A stretch of 60,111 bases of DNA from Methylocystis silviterrae (GCF_013350005.1 NZ_JABVWW010000016.1:1-60111), one strand, 5' to 3'. Positions 24,471 to 32,624 are shown, counted from the stretch's first letter. A program made the numbers and translations. Notes: generated from the sequence alone by a model not told the origin.

Positions 24471-25166
24471 TCAAGACGGCGCTTTGCGCAATCGGCGCAA
24501 GGCGACCGGCAAGAGCGACAAAAGACCGAGCCCAACAAGGGCGGCGATCAGGGTCGGACTGAATACGTCCTTCAGCCGCACATCGTCTCCGGCGTCGAAT
24601 ACTTGCCCCAGGCTTGCGCCAAAGGCTGTGTAGACCGTAGTCCCCGGGATAATCCCGAGAGCGGTCGCAGCAACATAGGGAGCAAGGCGCATATCGAGGA
24701 GCGCCGGGGCCAGATTGACGGCCCAGAACGGGAAGGCCGGCACAAGGCGCAGGAAGAGCAGATAGCTGAAGGCGTCCTTGCGAAAGCCCTCGGCCATGCG
24801 GGCAAGAAACGGCCCGGCGCGTTGACGCAGCAAATCGCCAAACGCCGAACGCGCGATAACAAACAGGAGCGTCGCCCCCACCGTCGCGCCAATGACGGTC
24901 AGCGTCGCGCCAAGCGGCACGCCAAAGAGGAAGCCGCCGGCCAGCGTCATGATTGTCGCGCCTGGCAGGGAAAGCGCGACAACGGCGGCATAGGTAAGAA
25001 CAAAGCCGATCGCCGCCAAGAACGCGTGAGACTCGACAAAGACGACAAGTAGGGCGCGATGGTCTTTCAGAGCTTCGAGCGTCAGGTAGCGATCGAGCCG
25101 GAACGCAAAAGCGGCCGCGACGAGCGCCACCAGAACAAGGAGAGGGGCGACGCGTTTAAGGTTCAT
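24471..25166 (-). CDS. TVP38/TMEM64 (DedA-superfamily) membrane protein
   Basis: 231 residues with a leading hydrophobic segment and several further helices. The signature region SLPGATIMTLAGGFLFGVPL and then GDLLRQRAGPFLARMAEGFR and FLRLVPAFPFWAVNLAPAL define the VTT/SNARE-associated domain. The family includes lipid scramblases and putative metal(loid) or lipid transporters. The ATG at 25166 overlaps the flavoprotein stop (ATGA). In this operon it may move a lipid-linked or organo-element product; that is inference. Confidence 0.88.
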   Translation of the reverse strand: MNLKRVAPLLVLVALVAAAFAFRLDRYLTLEALKDHRALLVVFVESHAFLAAIGFVLTYAAVVALSLPGATIMTLAGGFLFGVPLGATLTVIGATVGATLLFVIARSAFGDLLRQRAGPFLARMAEGFRKDAFSYLLFLRLVPAFPFWAVNLAPALLDMRLAPYVAATALGIIPGTTVYTAFGASLGQVFDAGDDVRLKDVFSPTLIAALVGLGLLSLLPVALRRLRKAPS

Positions 25167-26590
25167 CCGAAAAGTCCCAGAAAGCGCACGAGTTTGCGCG
25201 TGCGCGGAGAAAAGAGCGTGGGCGTGTAGTAGCTCCCAGCGGCCCGCTTGGAGATTTCGCTTAGCGTCGGATAGGGTGCGATGAGATTGGCGATGGCGCC
25301 GATGTTCAGGCCTTGAGAGATCGCTAACGTCCAGGGCGCGATCAATTCGCCGGCCTTCTGGCCGACCATCGTCGCGCCGAGCACCCGCCCGCGCTTGGTC
25401 GTAAGGACTTTGAGAAAACCGCGAGTCGTCCCCTCGGCGCGCGCGCGGTCGTTGTCTCGAAATTCGGCGCGCAGCACTTGCGCGCCGTCGCCATAGTGGT
25501 CCCGCGCCTGTTCTTCGTTGAGACCGACCTGAGCGAGTTCGGGGTCGGTATAAGTGACCCATGGAAAGGGCGATGGCTTGCTTTTCGCTGGCAACCGGAA
25601 AAGCGCATTACGAATGATGATGCCGGCGTGATAGTTCGCCATATGCGTGAATTGAAGTCCGCCAATCACATCTCCGGCGGCGAAAATGCGTTTGTTCGTC
25701 GTGCGCAGGCGCGCATCAACCTCGACGCCCTTTCCGGAGAAGCGCACGCCGGCCGCCTCTAAGCCAAGATTTTCGATATTTGGCTTGCGGCCCGCAGCAA
25801 GAAGCAGATGCGAGCCATCGAGGCGTTTCTCTCCAGCCTCCGTCTCAATCACGAGCGCGACGCCGTGATTTCCGTTCTCTACCCGTGCGATTGTTGTGTT
25901 TTCCAGTATGTCGACGCCCTCTTCGGCGAGCGTCTCGCGCACGACGGCGACCGCGTCCGGATCATCTTTGGGCAAGATGGGACCAATATCGAGCAAGGTG
26001 ACTTTCGCGCCGAGGCGCCGATGCGCCTGCGCCATTTCACAGCCGATCGGCCCGGCGCCAACGATGAGCAAATGGTTCGGTAGGACCGAATTCTCGAAGA
26101 TCGACTCGTTCGTGAAATAAGGAACGTCTTCGATTCCCGGAATGTCGGGGATCGCGGCGCGGCTTCCTGTCGCGAGCACGAAGCGCCGCGCGCGGATGAT
26201 CTTGCCGCCGGCTTCGATCGTTCGTTCATCTATAAACCCGGCGCGCGCCTGGATTACCGTACAGCCTAACCCAACAAAGCGCTCAACCGAGTCGTGCGGC
26301 GCGATCGATGCAATCACGTCATGCACATAGGCGTTGACAGCCGCGAAATCGACGCGGGGCTCGCCGCCATGAACGCCGAAGCGCGTCGCTCGCGAAACCG
26401 CATTCGCGGCCTTGGCGGCCGCGAGAAGCGATTTCGACGGCACGCAGCCTGTATTCAGGCAATCTCCGCCCATGCGGTTTGCCTCGATAAGAATCGTCTG
26501 GGCGCCCATCTGCGCCGCGCCCGCGGCGACGGAGAGACCGGCGGAGCCGGCGCCGATAATGCAAATGTCGCACGTGATTTGTTCGCTCAC
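25163..26590 (-). CDS. MerA/LpdA-like FAD-dependent disulfide oxidoreductase
   Basis: 475 residues. FAD-binding GAGSAG (13-18), redox pair GDCLNTGCVPSK (C44, C49), an NAD(P)-binding GAGPIGCEMAQ domain, GRKPNIENLGL and a dimerisation domain with YPTLSEISKRAAGSYYTPTL. The C-terminus ends LVRFLGLFG, without the vicinal Cys pair of true mercuric reductase and without the HxxxxE-type LpdA ending. It is therefore the 'mercuric reductase-like' group often placed with TVP38 genes. The start is a GTG at 26590 that overlaps the upstream stop. Substrate unknown; an organo-arsenical or disulfide is possible. Confidence 0.85.
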   Translation of the reverse strand: MSEQITCDICIIGAGSAGLSVAAGAAQMGAQTILIEANRMGGDCLNTGCVPSKSLLAAAKAANAVSRATRFGVHGGEPRVDFAAVNAYVHDVIASIAPHDSVERFVGLGCTVIQARAGFIDERTIEAGGKIIRARRFVLATGSRAAIPDIPGIEDVPYFTNESIFENSVLPNHLLIVGAGPIGCEMAQAHRRLGAKVTLLDIGPILPKDDPDAVAVVRETLAEEGVDILENTTIARVENGNHGVALVIETEAGEKRLDGSHLLLAAGRKPNIENLGLEAAGVRFSGKGVEVDARLRTTNKRIFAAGDVIGGLQFTHMANYHAGIIIRNALFRLPAKSKPSPFPWVTYTDPELAQVGLNEEQARDHYGDGAQVLRAEFRDNDRARAEGTTRGFLKVLTTKRGRVLGATMVGQKAGELIAPWTLAISQGLNIGAIANLIAPYPTLSEISKRAAGSYYTPTLFSPRTRKLVRFLGLFG

Positions 26591-27585
26591 GATCCATTGT
26601 CTCCCTTCGCGCTGCATGAAGCGCCGCCAAGAACGCAAAAACGCGAGCAGAAGACATGATTGAGACTGACCGGGCGAAATGACTCCGCGAGCGTCGTCCC
26701 CAACTCGAAACCAAGCGCGTCCGGCAAAAGCGTGCAGGACACAACAACAGGCCGCTCGGCTCCCTTGCGCTTGATCACCATCCGCGAAGTCGCGCACATC
26801 ATGTCCATGGGGGAGCGGCCCAATATGCTCCAGCAGCCTTCGCTGATCTCAGGCACATCTTCGCGCGCGTCCATTTCCGGGAAGAGGACCAATCGAGCGG
26901 CATCGTCTGCGTCGACGCCCAACCCCAGCCTGTCGAACAGCGCGCGAAATCCGCCTCGCGTCTCGGCCTCGGTCTCGTCCCATACGAGACGCGAAGCGAT
27001 GGTCAGATCAAAATTATTCCAAGCCAGCCAGCGAAGCCCGTCGATCGCAGGTTTCCAGCTGTTGGGTCCGCGAATTTTTTCATGGCCAGCCGTTTCGTAA
27101 TGGTCGAGCGATACGCGTATCGTCAATCTGCCAGGGAATCTCGCGCTGAGATCGAGCAGCTTCGCCTTCGCGCGCTGCATCGGTTTCATCCCATTCGTGA
27201 GGACAACAACCCGATGGCCAGCGTTGAGGCAATCTTCAAGCATTCCCAGCGCATCGGGGTTCATGAAGGGCTCGCCGCCGGTGAATCCGATTTCTAACGG
27301 TCCATCAGAGAGCCCCGTCGCTTCCATCAGGAAGGCCGCCGCCTCAGCGCGCGTCAGATAGGAAAGGCGGTCGTTGCGCGGCGAGGATTCGATATAGCAC
27401 CCCTCGCAGGCGAGATTGCAAAGCGTCCCTGTGTTGAACCACAAGGTTTCAAGACGGTGAAAGGGAACCGTCGCGCGGCGCTCACCCTTGGCCGTGAGGT
27501 CTGGATCAGTGAATTGGGCGGCAGCCCGGGAAAGGTCTGCGCGAACGCCTTCCCCATTCAAGACACTGACCGAAGGGACTCTCAT
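26587..27585 (-). CDS. Radical SAM protein with C-terminal Cys cluster, arsenosugar-cluster type
   Basis: 332 residues. The [4Fe-4S] motif is in NTGTLCNLACEGCYIESSPR (C56, C60, C63; CX3CX2C). GFTGGEPFMNP (SAM amino-group binding) lies near 100-110 and VVVLTNGMKP follows. The C-terminus has CATSRMVIKRKGAERP, SCTLLPDALGFELG and FCSRFCVLGGASC (C313, C317, C324), suggesting an auxiliary cluster of SPASM/twitch type. It is not ArsS, which has a different N-terminus and DUF3641 C-terminus. First gene of a four-gene operon (then flavoprotein, TVP38, AhpD-like), each with overlap or short gaps. Confidence 0.85.
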   Translation of the reverse strand: MRVPSVSVLNGEGVRADLSRAAAQFTDPDLTAKGERRATVPFHRLETLWFNTGTLCNLACEGCYIESSPRNDRLSYLTRAEAAAFLMEATGLSDGPLEIGFTGGEPFMNPDALGMLEDCLNAGHRVVVLTNGMKPMQRAKAKLLDLSARFPGRLTIRVSLDHYETAGHEKIRGPNSWKPAIDGLRWLAWNNFDLTIASRLVWDETEAETRGGFRALFDRLGLGVDADDAARLVLFPEMDAREDVPEISEGCWSILGRSPMDMMCATSRMVIKRKGAERPVVVSCTLLPDALGFELGTTLAESFRPVSLNHVFCSRFCVLGGASCSAKGDNGS

Positions 27586-27615
27586 ACGACGGTTCCTTGA
27601 TGTTCAGTTAAGCAA

Positions 27616-27641
27616 TTCGAATCTGCGCTACAAAAGGTTTC
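27616..27641 (-). promoter_or_regulatory. SigF-like ECF promoter motif, one mismatch (site 7)
   Basis: Minus strand GAAACCTTTT (GTAAC with T to A; 27641-27637), 17 bases, CGAA (27619-27616), 30 bases before the radical SAM start codon. Back-to-back with site 8. Confidence 0.5.
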
Positions 27642-27726
27642 ACCGCTGCGGCGGATATGTCGCGCCGCAGCTATATAGTCGGCCAACTGCCTTCCTCGAG
27701 GATGTTTTCTAATCTTCGGCACGGAA

Positions 27727-27751
27727 GTAACCTTTCCCGGGTCGCGACGAA
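27727..27751 (+). promoter_or_regulatory. SigF-like ECF promoter motif (site 8)
   Basis: GTAACCTTT with GTAAC at 27727-27731, 16 bases, CGAA at 27748-27751, 20 bases before the TIGR04283-type start. Confidence 0.7.
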
Positions 27752-27771
27752 GGCCTCAATAGGCGGTCAGC

Positions 27772-28440
27772 ATGAGCCTATCGATTGTCATTCCGATCTT
27801 GAACGCTTCGCAAACGCTGCCAGGAGCGCTGGCGGCGCTGGCTGGCGTCGACGGCGAAGTTCTCGTCGTCGACGGCGGCTCGACCGATGCTAGCGCCAAG
27901 ATGGCGCACGACTGGGGCGCGCGGGTCATTGTCGCGCCGAGAGGACGCGGCCCGCAGTTAAGCGCCGGCGCCGAGCAAGCAGGGGGCGACTGGCTCTTGT
28001 TTCTTCACGCCGATACTTTGCTGGAGGAAGGCTGGCGGAAGGCCGTGACCCATTTTTGCAAGGACCCGGCAAATCGGACGAAGGCGGCGACCTTCCGCTT
28101 CGCTCTGGATGATCCATCACGGCAAGCGCGACGTCTGGAGCGAATGGTCGCCTGGCGCGTTAGGAGACTGGGCTTGCCCTATGGCGATCAGGGCCTGCTT
28201 ATTCATCGCGACCTTTATCGCGCTGTCGGCGGCTATAGGCCGCTGGAGCTGATGGAGGATGTCGACCTCGCGCGCCGGATCGGTCGGCGCCGCGTCGTAG
28301 CGCTTCCCGTAACGGCGCGCACCTCCGCCGCGCGGTGGCGCCGAGAGGGATGGCTGCGGCGTAGCGCTCGCAATCTTCTCTGCCTTTTGCTCTATTTTGC
28401 GCGTGTTCCGCCTCGGTTGATCAAACGTGTCTACGGCTGA
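27772..28440 (+). CDS. TIGR04283-type arsenosugar-associated glycosyltransferase
   Basis: 222 residues, GT2 fold. LSIVIPILNASQTLPGALAA opens the domain (2-21), VLVVDGGSTDASA (about 31-43) is the nucleotide site and FLHADTLLEEGW (about 77-88) holds the HAD metal-binding site typical of this subgroup. YGDQGLLIHRDLYRAVGGYR and LMEDVDLARRIGRR complete the TIGR04283 pattern. With the TIGR04282-type gene 2 bases downstream it forms the usual pair. Confidence 0.9.
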   Translation: MSLSIVIPILNASQTLPGALAALAGVDGEVLVVDGGSTDASAKMAHDWGARVIVAPRGRGPQLSAGAEQAGGDWLLFLHADTLLEEGWRKAVTHFCKDPANRTKAATFRFALDDPSRQARRLERMVAWRVRRLGLPYGDQGLLIHRDLYRAVGGYRPLELMEDVDLARRIGRRRVVALPVTARTSAARWRREGWLRRSARNLLCLLLYFARVPPRLIKRVYG

Positions 28441-28442
28441 CG

Positions 28443-29051
28443 ATGGGTCTTCGCGCGCATCTTGTCATTTTTACGCGCGCGCCCCGATACGGCGCCGGCA
28501 AGCGGCGCCTCGAGGCAGGCATAGGGCCTATGCAGGCGCTGAGGTTTCAGCGCGTTATGCTGACGCAAACACTTCGACGTTTCGGCGCCGATCCGCGCTG
28601 GACAACGTGGCTCGCGGTGACGCCCGATCGTTCTGGACCGTGGCCGCCTCGCTTCGACGTTTTGCCGCAGGGCAAAGGCGACCTCGGCGAGCGCATGGCG
28701 CGGGTCGCAAAGGCGTTGCCGGCGGGACCCGTACTCATCATGGGCTCCGATGTGCCGCGGGTCACGATTGCCGAAGTGGCGCGCGCTTTTCGGGTGTTGG
28801 GCAATCACGACGCGGTTTTTGGTCCTGCGGCGGACGGTGGCTATTGGGCCGTTGGCTTTCGCCGCCGACCCCACTTCGTTGATCCCTTCCGCGACGTGCG
28901 GTGGTCCACGGAACATGCGTTATCCGACAGTCTGGCGAATTTAGCCGGCGCTTCGGTCGCGATGCTCAATATGCACGAGGACGTCGACGACGCCGCGTCG
29001 CTCGCGCGTCTTTCCGGTTGGGAGTTTCTATACGGTCTCCGCCGCCGGTAA
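28443..29051 (+). CDS. TIGR04282-type arsenosugar-associated sugar transferase, copy 2
   Basis: 202 residues. IFTRAPRYGAGKRRLEAGIG (10-29) replaces the canonical KxPxPGxVKTRL box. MGSDVPRVTIAEVARAF, FGPAADGGYWAVGFRR and DVRWSTEHAL follow the family. It is shorter than copy 1 and diverges from it, so the two are paralogues with likely different roles, not a recent duplication. Starts 2 bases after the TIGR04283-type stop. Its last 24 bases overlap the convergent cyclase gene. Confidence 0.88.
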   Translation: MGLRAHLVIFTRAPRYGAGKRRLEAGIGPMQALRFQRVMLTQTLRRFGADPRWTTWLAVTPDRSGPWPPRFDVLPQGKGDLGERMARVAKALPAGPVLIMGSDVPRVTIAEVARAFRVLGNHDAVFGPAADGGYWAVGFRRRPHFVDPFRDVRWSTEHALSDSLANLAGASVAMLNMHEDVDDAASLARLSGWEFLYGLRRR

Positions 29052-30473
29052 CCGAGGTCCATTGGAGGAACGCCCCGCCTCTATTAGAACCGCGAGATCC
29101 ACTGGATAGTCGACGCCCGCAATTTCGCGCCCAAGACGATAACCCCACCTTTCGGTTGATGCGTAACCTTGGGACCGAGCAAGTTCAAACGTCGCCGAAT
29201 CGGTTATGGCCGTCACCCGCTCAATCTTGGAGTGCTTTTCGAGCCGGGCGCCGAAATTGACGGCGTCGCCGATAATCGTGTACTCGAGCCTTGTGCTGTC
29301 GCCAACCGCGCCAAACAAAACATCGCCCGTTGAGACCGCCAAGCCAAACGAGGGCGCCACTAAGCCGGCCTCGATGCGCGTAGCGCGCCACGCCTCAAGC
29401 TCCGACGCGATTGCATCGACAGCGCGGAGCGCGTCAGCGGCATAAGTTTCGTTTACGATCACAGCGCCAAAACTCGCGAGGATGCCGTCGCCGAGGAATT
29501 TGTCGATGAATCCTCCGCTACGCTGAACGAGCGGTATAACGCGTCTTTGATATTCGCCGAGCAGCTGCATTACCTCTCGAGGCGTCAGGCGGCGAGAAGT
29601 CCTTGTGAAATCGCGCAAGTCGATAACGAGGGCGGCAGCCGATCTCAGCTCCGCCTGACCGGCCTCGATCGGCGCCTCGGCGCGCGCGATTCTCTGCGCC
29701 AGGCCTCTTGCGACGAAGCGAGACAACTCGTTGGCAGCAGCATGATCGACGACGCAACGCAGAACAAGTTGCCGCGTTCTCCGCAACGCTAACGCCAGCA
29801 CCGCCGTAACCATGAGAATCGAGACAATCTTGTCAAATTCCGCGCCGAGCAGAATGCTCGACGAATTCATGTAATGGACATAGTCGTGAGTGACCGGAGG
29901 ATTATCCGATTGCGCCACGATGGCGTAGAGTAAGAGACCGCCCCAGCCGGCGGCGCTGACCGCTCCTGCGAGCAACACCCATCGCGCCTCGAAACTCAAT
30001 GTGCGCAAAGCTATAAAGATAAAGACATAAAGCAGCGTTGGCGCCTTCAAGTAAAAAGCTGGCGGCTGACCATATTGAAGATGAAAGCTCCAAATCAGCA
30101 ACATCAACACGCCTATATCGACGATGATCGAAAGCGCGACATGCCAATCCGCCAGTCGGTTTTGATAAATCAGGATGAGCCTGACGATGATGAACGCGCC
30201 ATAGGCCGCCAGCGTCCACGGAACGGACTCGAATGCTTGCGAGGGTAAAGCTCTTGGCGCGAGCGCATAGAGCGCGCTCCAAATCAGCAGCAATGCGCCT
30301 TGCGCCCAAGCGATAAGCAGTTCTCCCTGTTTATGTTCCTGCGCAATCACTCCTCTCAACCGTGACGGAATATGAGCCGGCGCCGGCTCGCCAAGCGGAG
30401 CCGCCGCTAACGAGCGCCAGAATTGCGAAATTGCGCGTCGGAACATCGTCGTTGTGTGAGCCAAGGAGTTCAT
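29028..30473 (-). CDS. Membrane adenylate/guanylate cyclase (class III)
   Basis: 481 residues from the ATG at 30473 (an alternative is 30530). An N-terminal half with about six membrane helices (roughly 45-250) is joined to a class III cyclase domain: SAAALVIDLRDFTRTSRRLT with the metal-binding Asp, GGFIDKFLGDGILASFGAV, and GDSTRLEYTIIGDAVNFGAR. Substrate- and metal-site residues look intact, so it should make a cyclic nucleotide in response to a membrane signal. It follows the 52-aa membrane protein and SigF-like site 9. Confidence 0.87.
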   Translation of the reverse strand: MNSLAHTTTMFRRAISQFWRSLAAAPLGEPAPAHIPSRLRGVIAQEHKQGELLIAWAQGALLLIWSALYALAPRALPSQAFESVPWTLAAYGAFIIVRLILIYQNRLADWHVALSIIVDIGVLMLLIWSFHLQYGQPPAFYLKAPTLLYVFIFIALRTLSFEARWVLLAGAVSAAGWGGLLLYAIVAQSDNPPVTHDYVHYMNSSSILLGAEFDKIVSILMVTAVLALALRRTRQLVLRCVVDHAAANELSRFVARGLAQRIARAEAPIEAGQAELRSAAALVIDLRDFTRTSRRLTPREVMQLLGEYQRRVIPLVQRSGGFIDKFLGDGILASFGAVIVNETYAADALRAVDAIASELEAWRATRIEAGLVAPSFGLAVSTGDVLFGAVGDSTRLEYTIIGDAVNFGARLEKHSKIERVTAITDSATFELARSQGYASTERWGYRLGREIAGVDYPVDLAVLIEAGRSSNGPRLPAAETV

Positions 30474-30560
30474 GGTGGGTGAGTGGCTTAATGTTCTTTC
30501 GGCCAGTTGTGGGCCTTTGCTTGCTCCCATGCAGTTCCAAGCGATTCCGTCAGGCTCGGC

Positions 30561-30719
30561 TCACTGGCAAATTGCGTAGCCAAGGCAGGGGTCGCTGGCG
30601 CCGGACCTGAGTGAATTGACGATTTTTGCGCTACCGCCTGCGACGCCAATGAAGAGCAGGAATGCGAGCAACGCGATTTGAACTGCCTTTTTCAGGTCGT
30701 CCTTCCTTATTGGCTCCAT
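30561..30719 (-). CDS. Small single-span membrane protein (52 aa)
   Basis: A charged start (MEPIRKDDLKKAVQ) is followed by one hydrophobic helix (IALLAFLLFIGVAGG) and an external tail with two Cys (SDPCLGYAICQ) able to form a disulfide or bind metal. Helix, tail and codon use look natural. It sits between SigF-like site 9 and the cyclase gene, 88 bases upstream of the latter. No family recognised. Confidence 0.6.
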   Translation of the reverse strand: MEPIRKDDLKKAVQIALLAFLLFIGVAGGSAKIVNSLRSGASDPCLGYAICQ

Positions 30720-31331
30720 CCTTGGCGGCATGAAACCCTTCTCGCGCTGTACCGTATTCGCTCGTCGGCGCGCCCCACAATTCCGCCTACGGACGTGAGT
30801 GCTCTGATCGTCAAGCAGGATCAGGACGCGACTGCGAATCCGCTACGAAGATACGCCAATAGGAAGGTCTAAAACATTCTTCGAAATAGGCCGGTTCTTG
30901 GTTACGGCGCTGACTGAAATTCTTTTCTGAAGAGATTTCGAAAACTTGAGGGTCGTCACCTCTATCGACGACATCGTCCTATCAGCCGCCGACCTTTAAT
31001 TCGCACTCGGATTGGCTGTTCAAGCCGTCACCGCCGCTCCTCAGAGTAACGTAACGCCCAATCAATTTAACGGTCCCTCTCATCCGCCCTCTACACGTGC
31101 GGGATCCCGAAATTGGCTGACAAAGCGTCGCCGAAATTGTACTTCGTCAAGCGCTGGGTCAGGCGCCCTTACGCGGTGAGGAGGATGTTGACATGATCTT
31201 CTCGACGCTCCTCTTGGTTTCAGTTCGATCGAGACCCAAGTCTCAAATGAAATGCCGTGAGTGGCGCCGAGCATTTCTGGTCTCGGATTGAACTGTCAAT
31301 CGACACGCCTCAAGGCCTCCTTGTGCCAGAC
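30720..31331. other. Intergenic stretch holding SigF-like site 9
   Basis: No convincing gene. The minus-strand motif at 30,880-30,905 is the only clear signal; a direct GTAAC-GTAAC repeat near 31,027 has no CGAA partner. Confidence 0.4.
30880..30905 (-). promoter_or_regulatory. SigF-like ECF promoter motif for the small-protein/cyclase unit (site 9)
   Basis: Minus strand GTAAC (30905-30901), 17 bases, CGAA (30883-30880), about 160 bases before the 52-aa gene. Confidence 0.6.
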
Positions 31332-32180
31332 ATGACCTTCGTCGAGTTCCTCCTTGCCTACGAACCCCCGATCCGCCTGGGGGTTTTCGCCAGCGTCCTC
31401 GCCGCGATGGCGCTTTGGGAACTGCTGGCGCCGCGGCGACGCCAAGCCGTTGGCCGCCTCCAGCGCTGGCCCAGCAACCTCGGCATCGTCGTGATCGACA
31501 CCTTGCTCGTTCGCTTCACCTTTCCGGTTGCCGCTGTCGGCGTGGCTCTGGTTGCCGACGACCGCGGCTGGGGGCTGTTCCGGGCGTTAGGAGCGCCAGC
31601 TTGGCTCGCGCTCACCGCCGCGATCATTCTCCTGGACCTCGCCATTTACCTGCAGCACGTACTGTTCCATGCCGTGCCGGTGCTGTGGCGGTTACACCGC
31701 ATGCATCACTCCGACCTGGAATTCGATGTGACCACCGGCGCGCGGTTCCATCCGGTCGAAATCCTGCTCTCGATGGTGATCAAGATCGGCGTCGTCGCCG
31801 CGCTCGGGACGCCGGCGGTCGCCGTGCTGCTTTTCGAAGTGCTCCTCAACGCGACCTCGATGTTCAATCACGGCAACGTCCGCCTTCCGAAGAGGTTCGA
31901 CAAAGCGCTGCGCTGGATTCTCGTCACGCCCGACATGCATCGCGTTCATCACTCGGAGGCGCCACATGAAACCAACAGCAATTTCGGCTTCAACCTGCCC
32001 TGGTGGGATCGGCTGCTCGGGACCTATCGCGCCCAGCCGGCGGCCGGTCACGAGGGCATGATAATCGGCATCGAGCAGTTCCGCGACCCGAGCGAACTGC
32101 GCCTCGACCGCATGCTTCTGCAGCCGTTCCGGGATGACGACCGCAGCTATCCGTTGGGCCGGCGGGGCCCTGCCTCATGA
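31332..32180 (+). CDS. Sterol desaturase / fatty acid hydroxylase family protein
   Basis: 282 residues with about four membrane helices. The di-iron His boxes are QHVLFHAVPVLWRLHRMHHS (HxxxH then HRMHH) and TPDMHRVHHSEAPHETNSNF (HRVHH then H). A hydroxylase or desaturase of lipids or hopanoid/sterol-like substrates is expected. The ATG at 31332 is preferred; a GTG 75 bases earlier is possible. It stands between the cyclase region and the Cus operon with no overlap to either, so its partner genes are unclear. Confidence 0.85.
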   Translation: MTFVEFLLAYEPPIRLGVFASVLAAMALWELLAPRRRQAVGRLQRWPSNLGIVVIDTLLVRFTFPVAAVGVALVADDRGWGLFRALGAPAWLALTAAIILLDLAIYLQHVLFHAVPVLWRLHRMHHSDLEFDVTTGARFHPVEILLSMVIKIGVVAALGTPAVAVLLFEVLLNATSMFNHGNVRLPKRFDKALRWILVTPDMHRVHHSEAPHETNSNFGFNLPWWDRLLGTYRAQPAAGHEGMIIGIEQFRDPSELRLDRMLLQPFRDDDRSYPLGRRGPAS

Positions 32181-32624
32181 TGCCGTAGATTCACGTGCGA
32201 GTGTATTAGCAGCGTTCGAGGAGCCCGAATCGCCAACCGAAGTACAGAACGCTCGATGGGCGCTCAATGCACGCCTGGCGGCGGCGCAACATTCAGGATT
32301 GAAGGGATGCGACGCTGGCAACTCCCGAGTTGACGGCTTCGGCGCTCAATCGCGCACTGATACAGGCGGCGTGCGAAGGTCCCGACGGACGGACCGACCT
32401 TCACGTCGTAGGCGCTTCTCACCTTCGGCCGGCCGGCCCAAGCGCAAGCGCGACGCCAAAAGGCGGTTACCGCCGCGGTCTTGAGGTGGACGAACGGGAA
32501 GTCCGCATCATGGGCCACAAGAGCGCCTTGCCGTACACGCTCGTCGCCGCGTCAAGCGGAACTGGCGTCCGCCACAGTTTTGCGGGCCGAGGAGTCCGTG
32601 ATATCAATCGCGCAGAGGACGACA
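32181..32624. other. Intergenic stretch upstream of the Cus operon
   Basis: No gene recognised on either strand. The long plus-strand frames here lack natural composition and cross the next gene's start. It presumably holds the operon promoter, but I cannot assign boxes. Confidence 0.35.

Noticed and set aside
25163-26590. True mercuric reductase merA
   Set aside because: The C-terminal vicinal Cys pair and N-terminal metal-binding domain are missing and the operon context is radical SAM/TVP38, so I call it only MerA-like.
26587-27585. Canonical arsenosugar radical SAM protein ArsS
   Set aside because: The N-terminal pattern and the DUF3641 C-terminus of ArsS are absent; the C-terminal Cys cluster is of another type.
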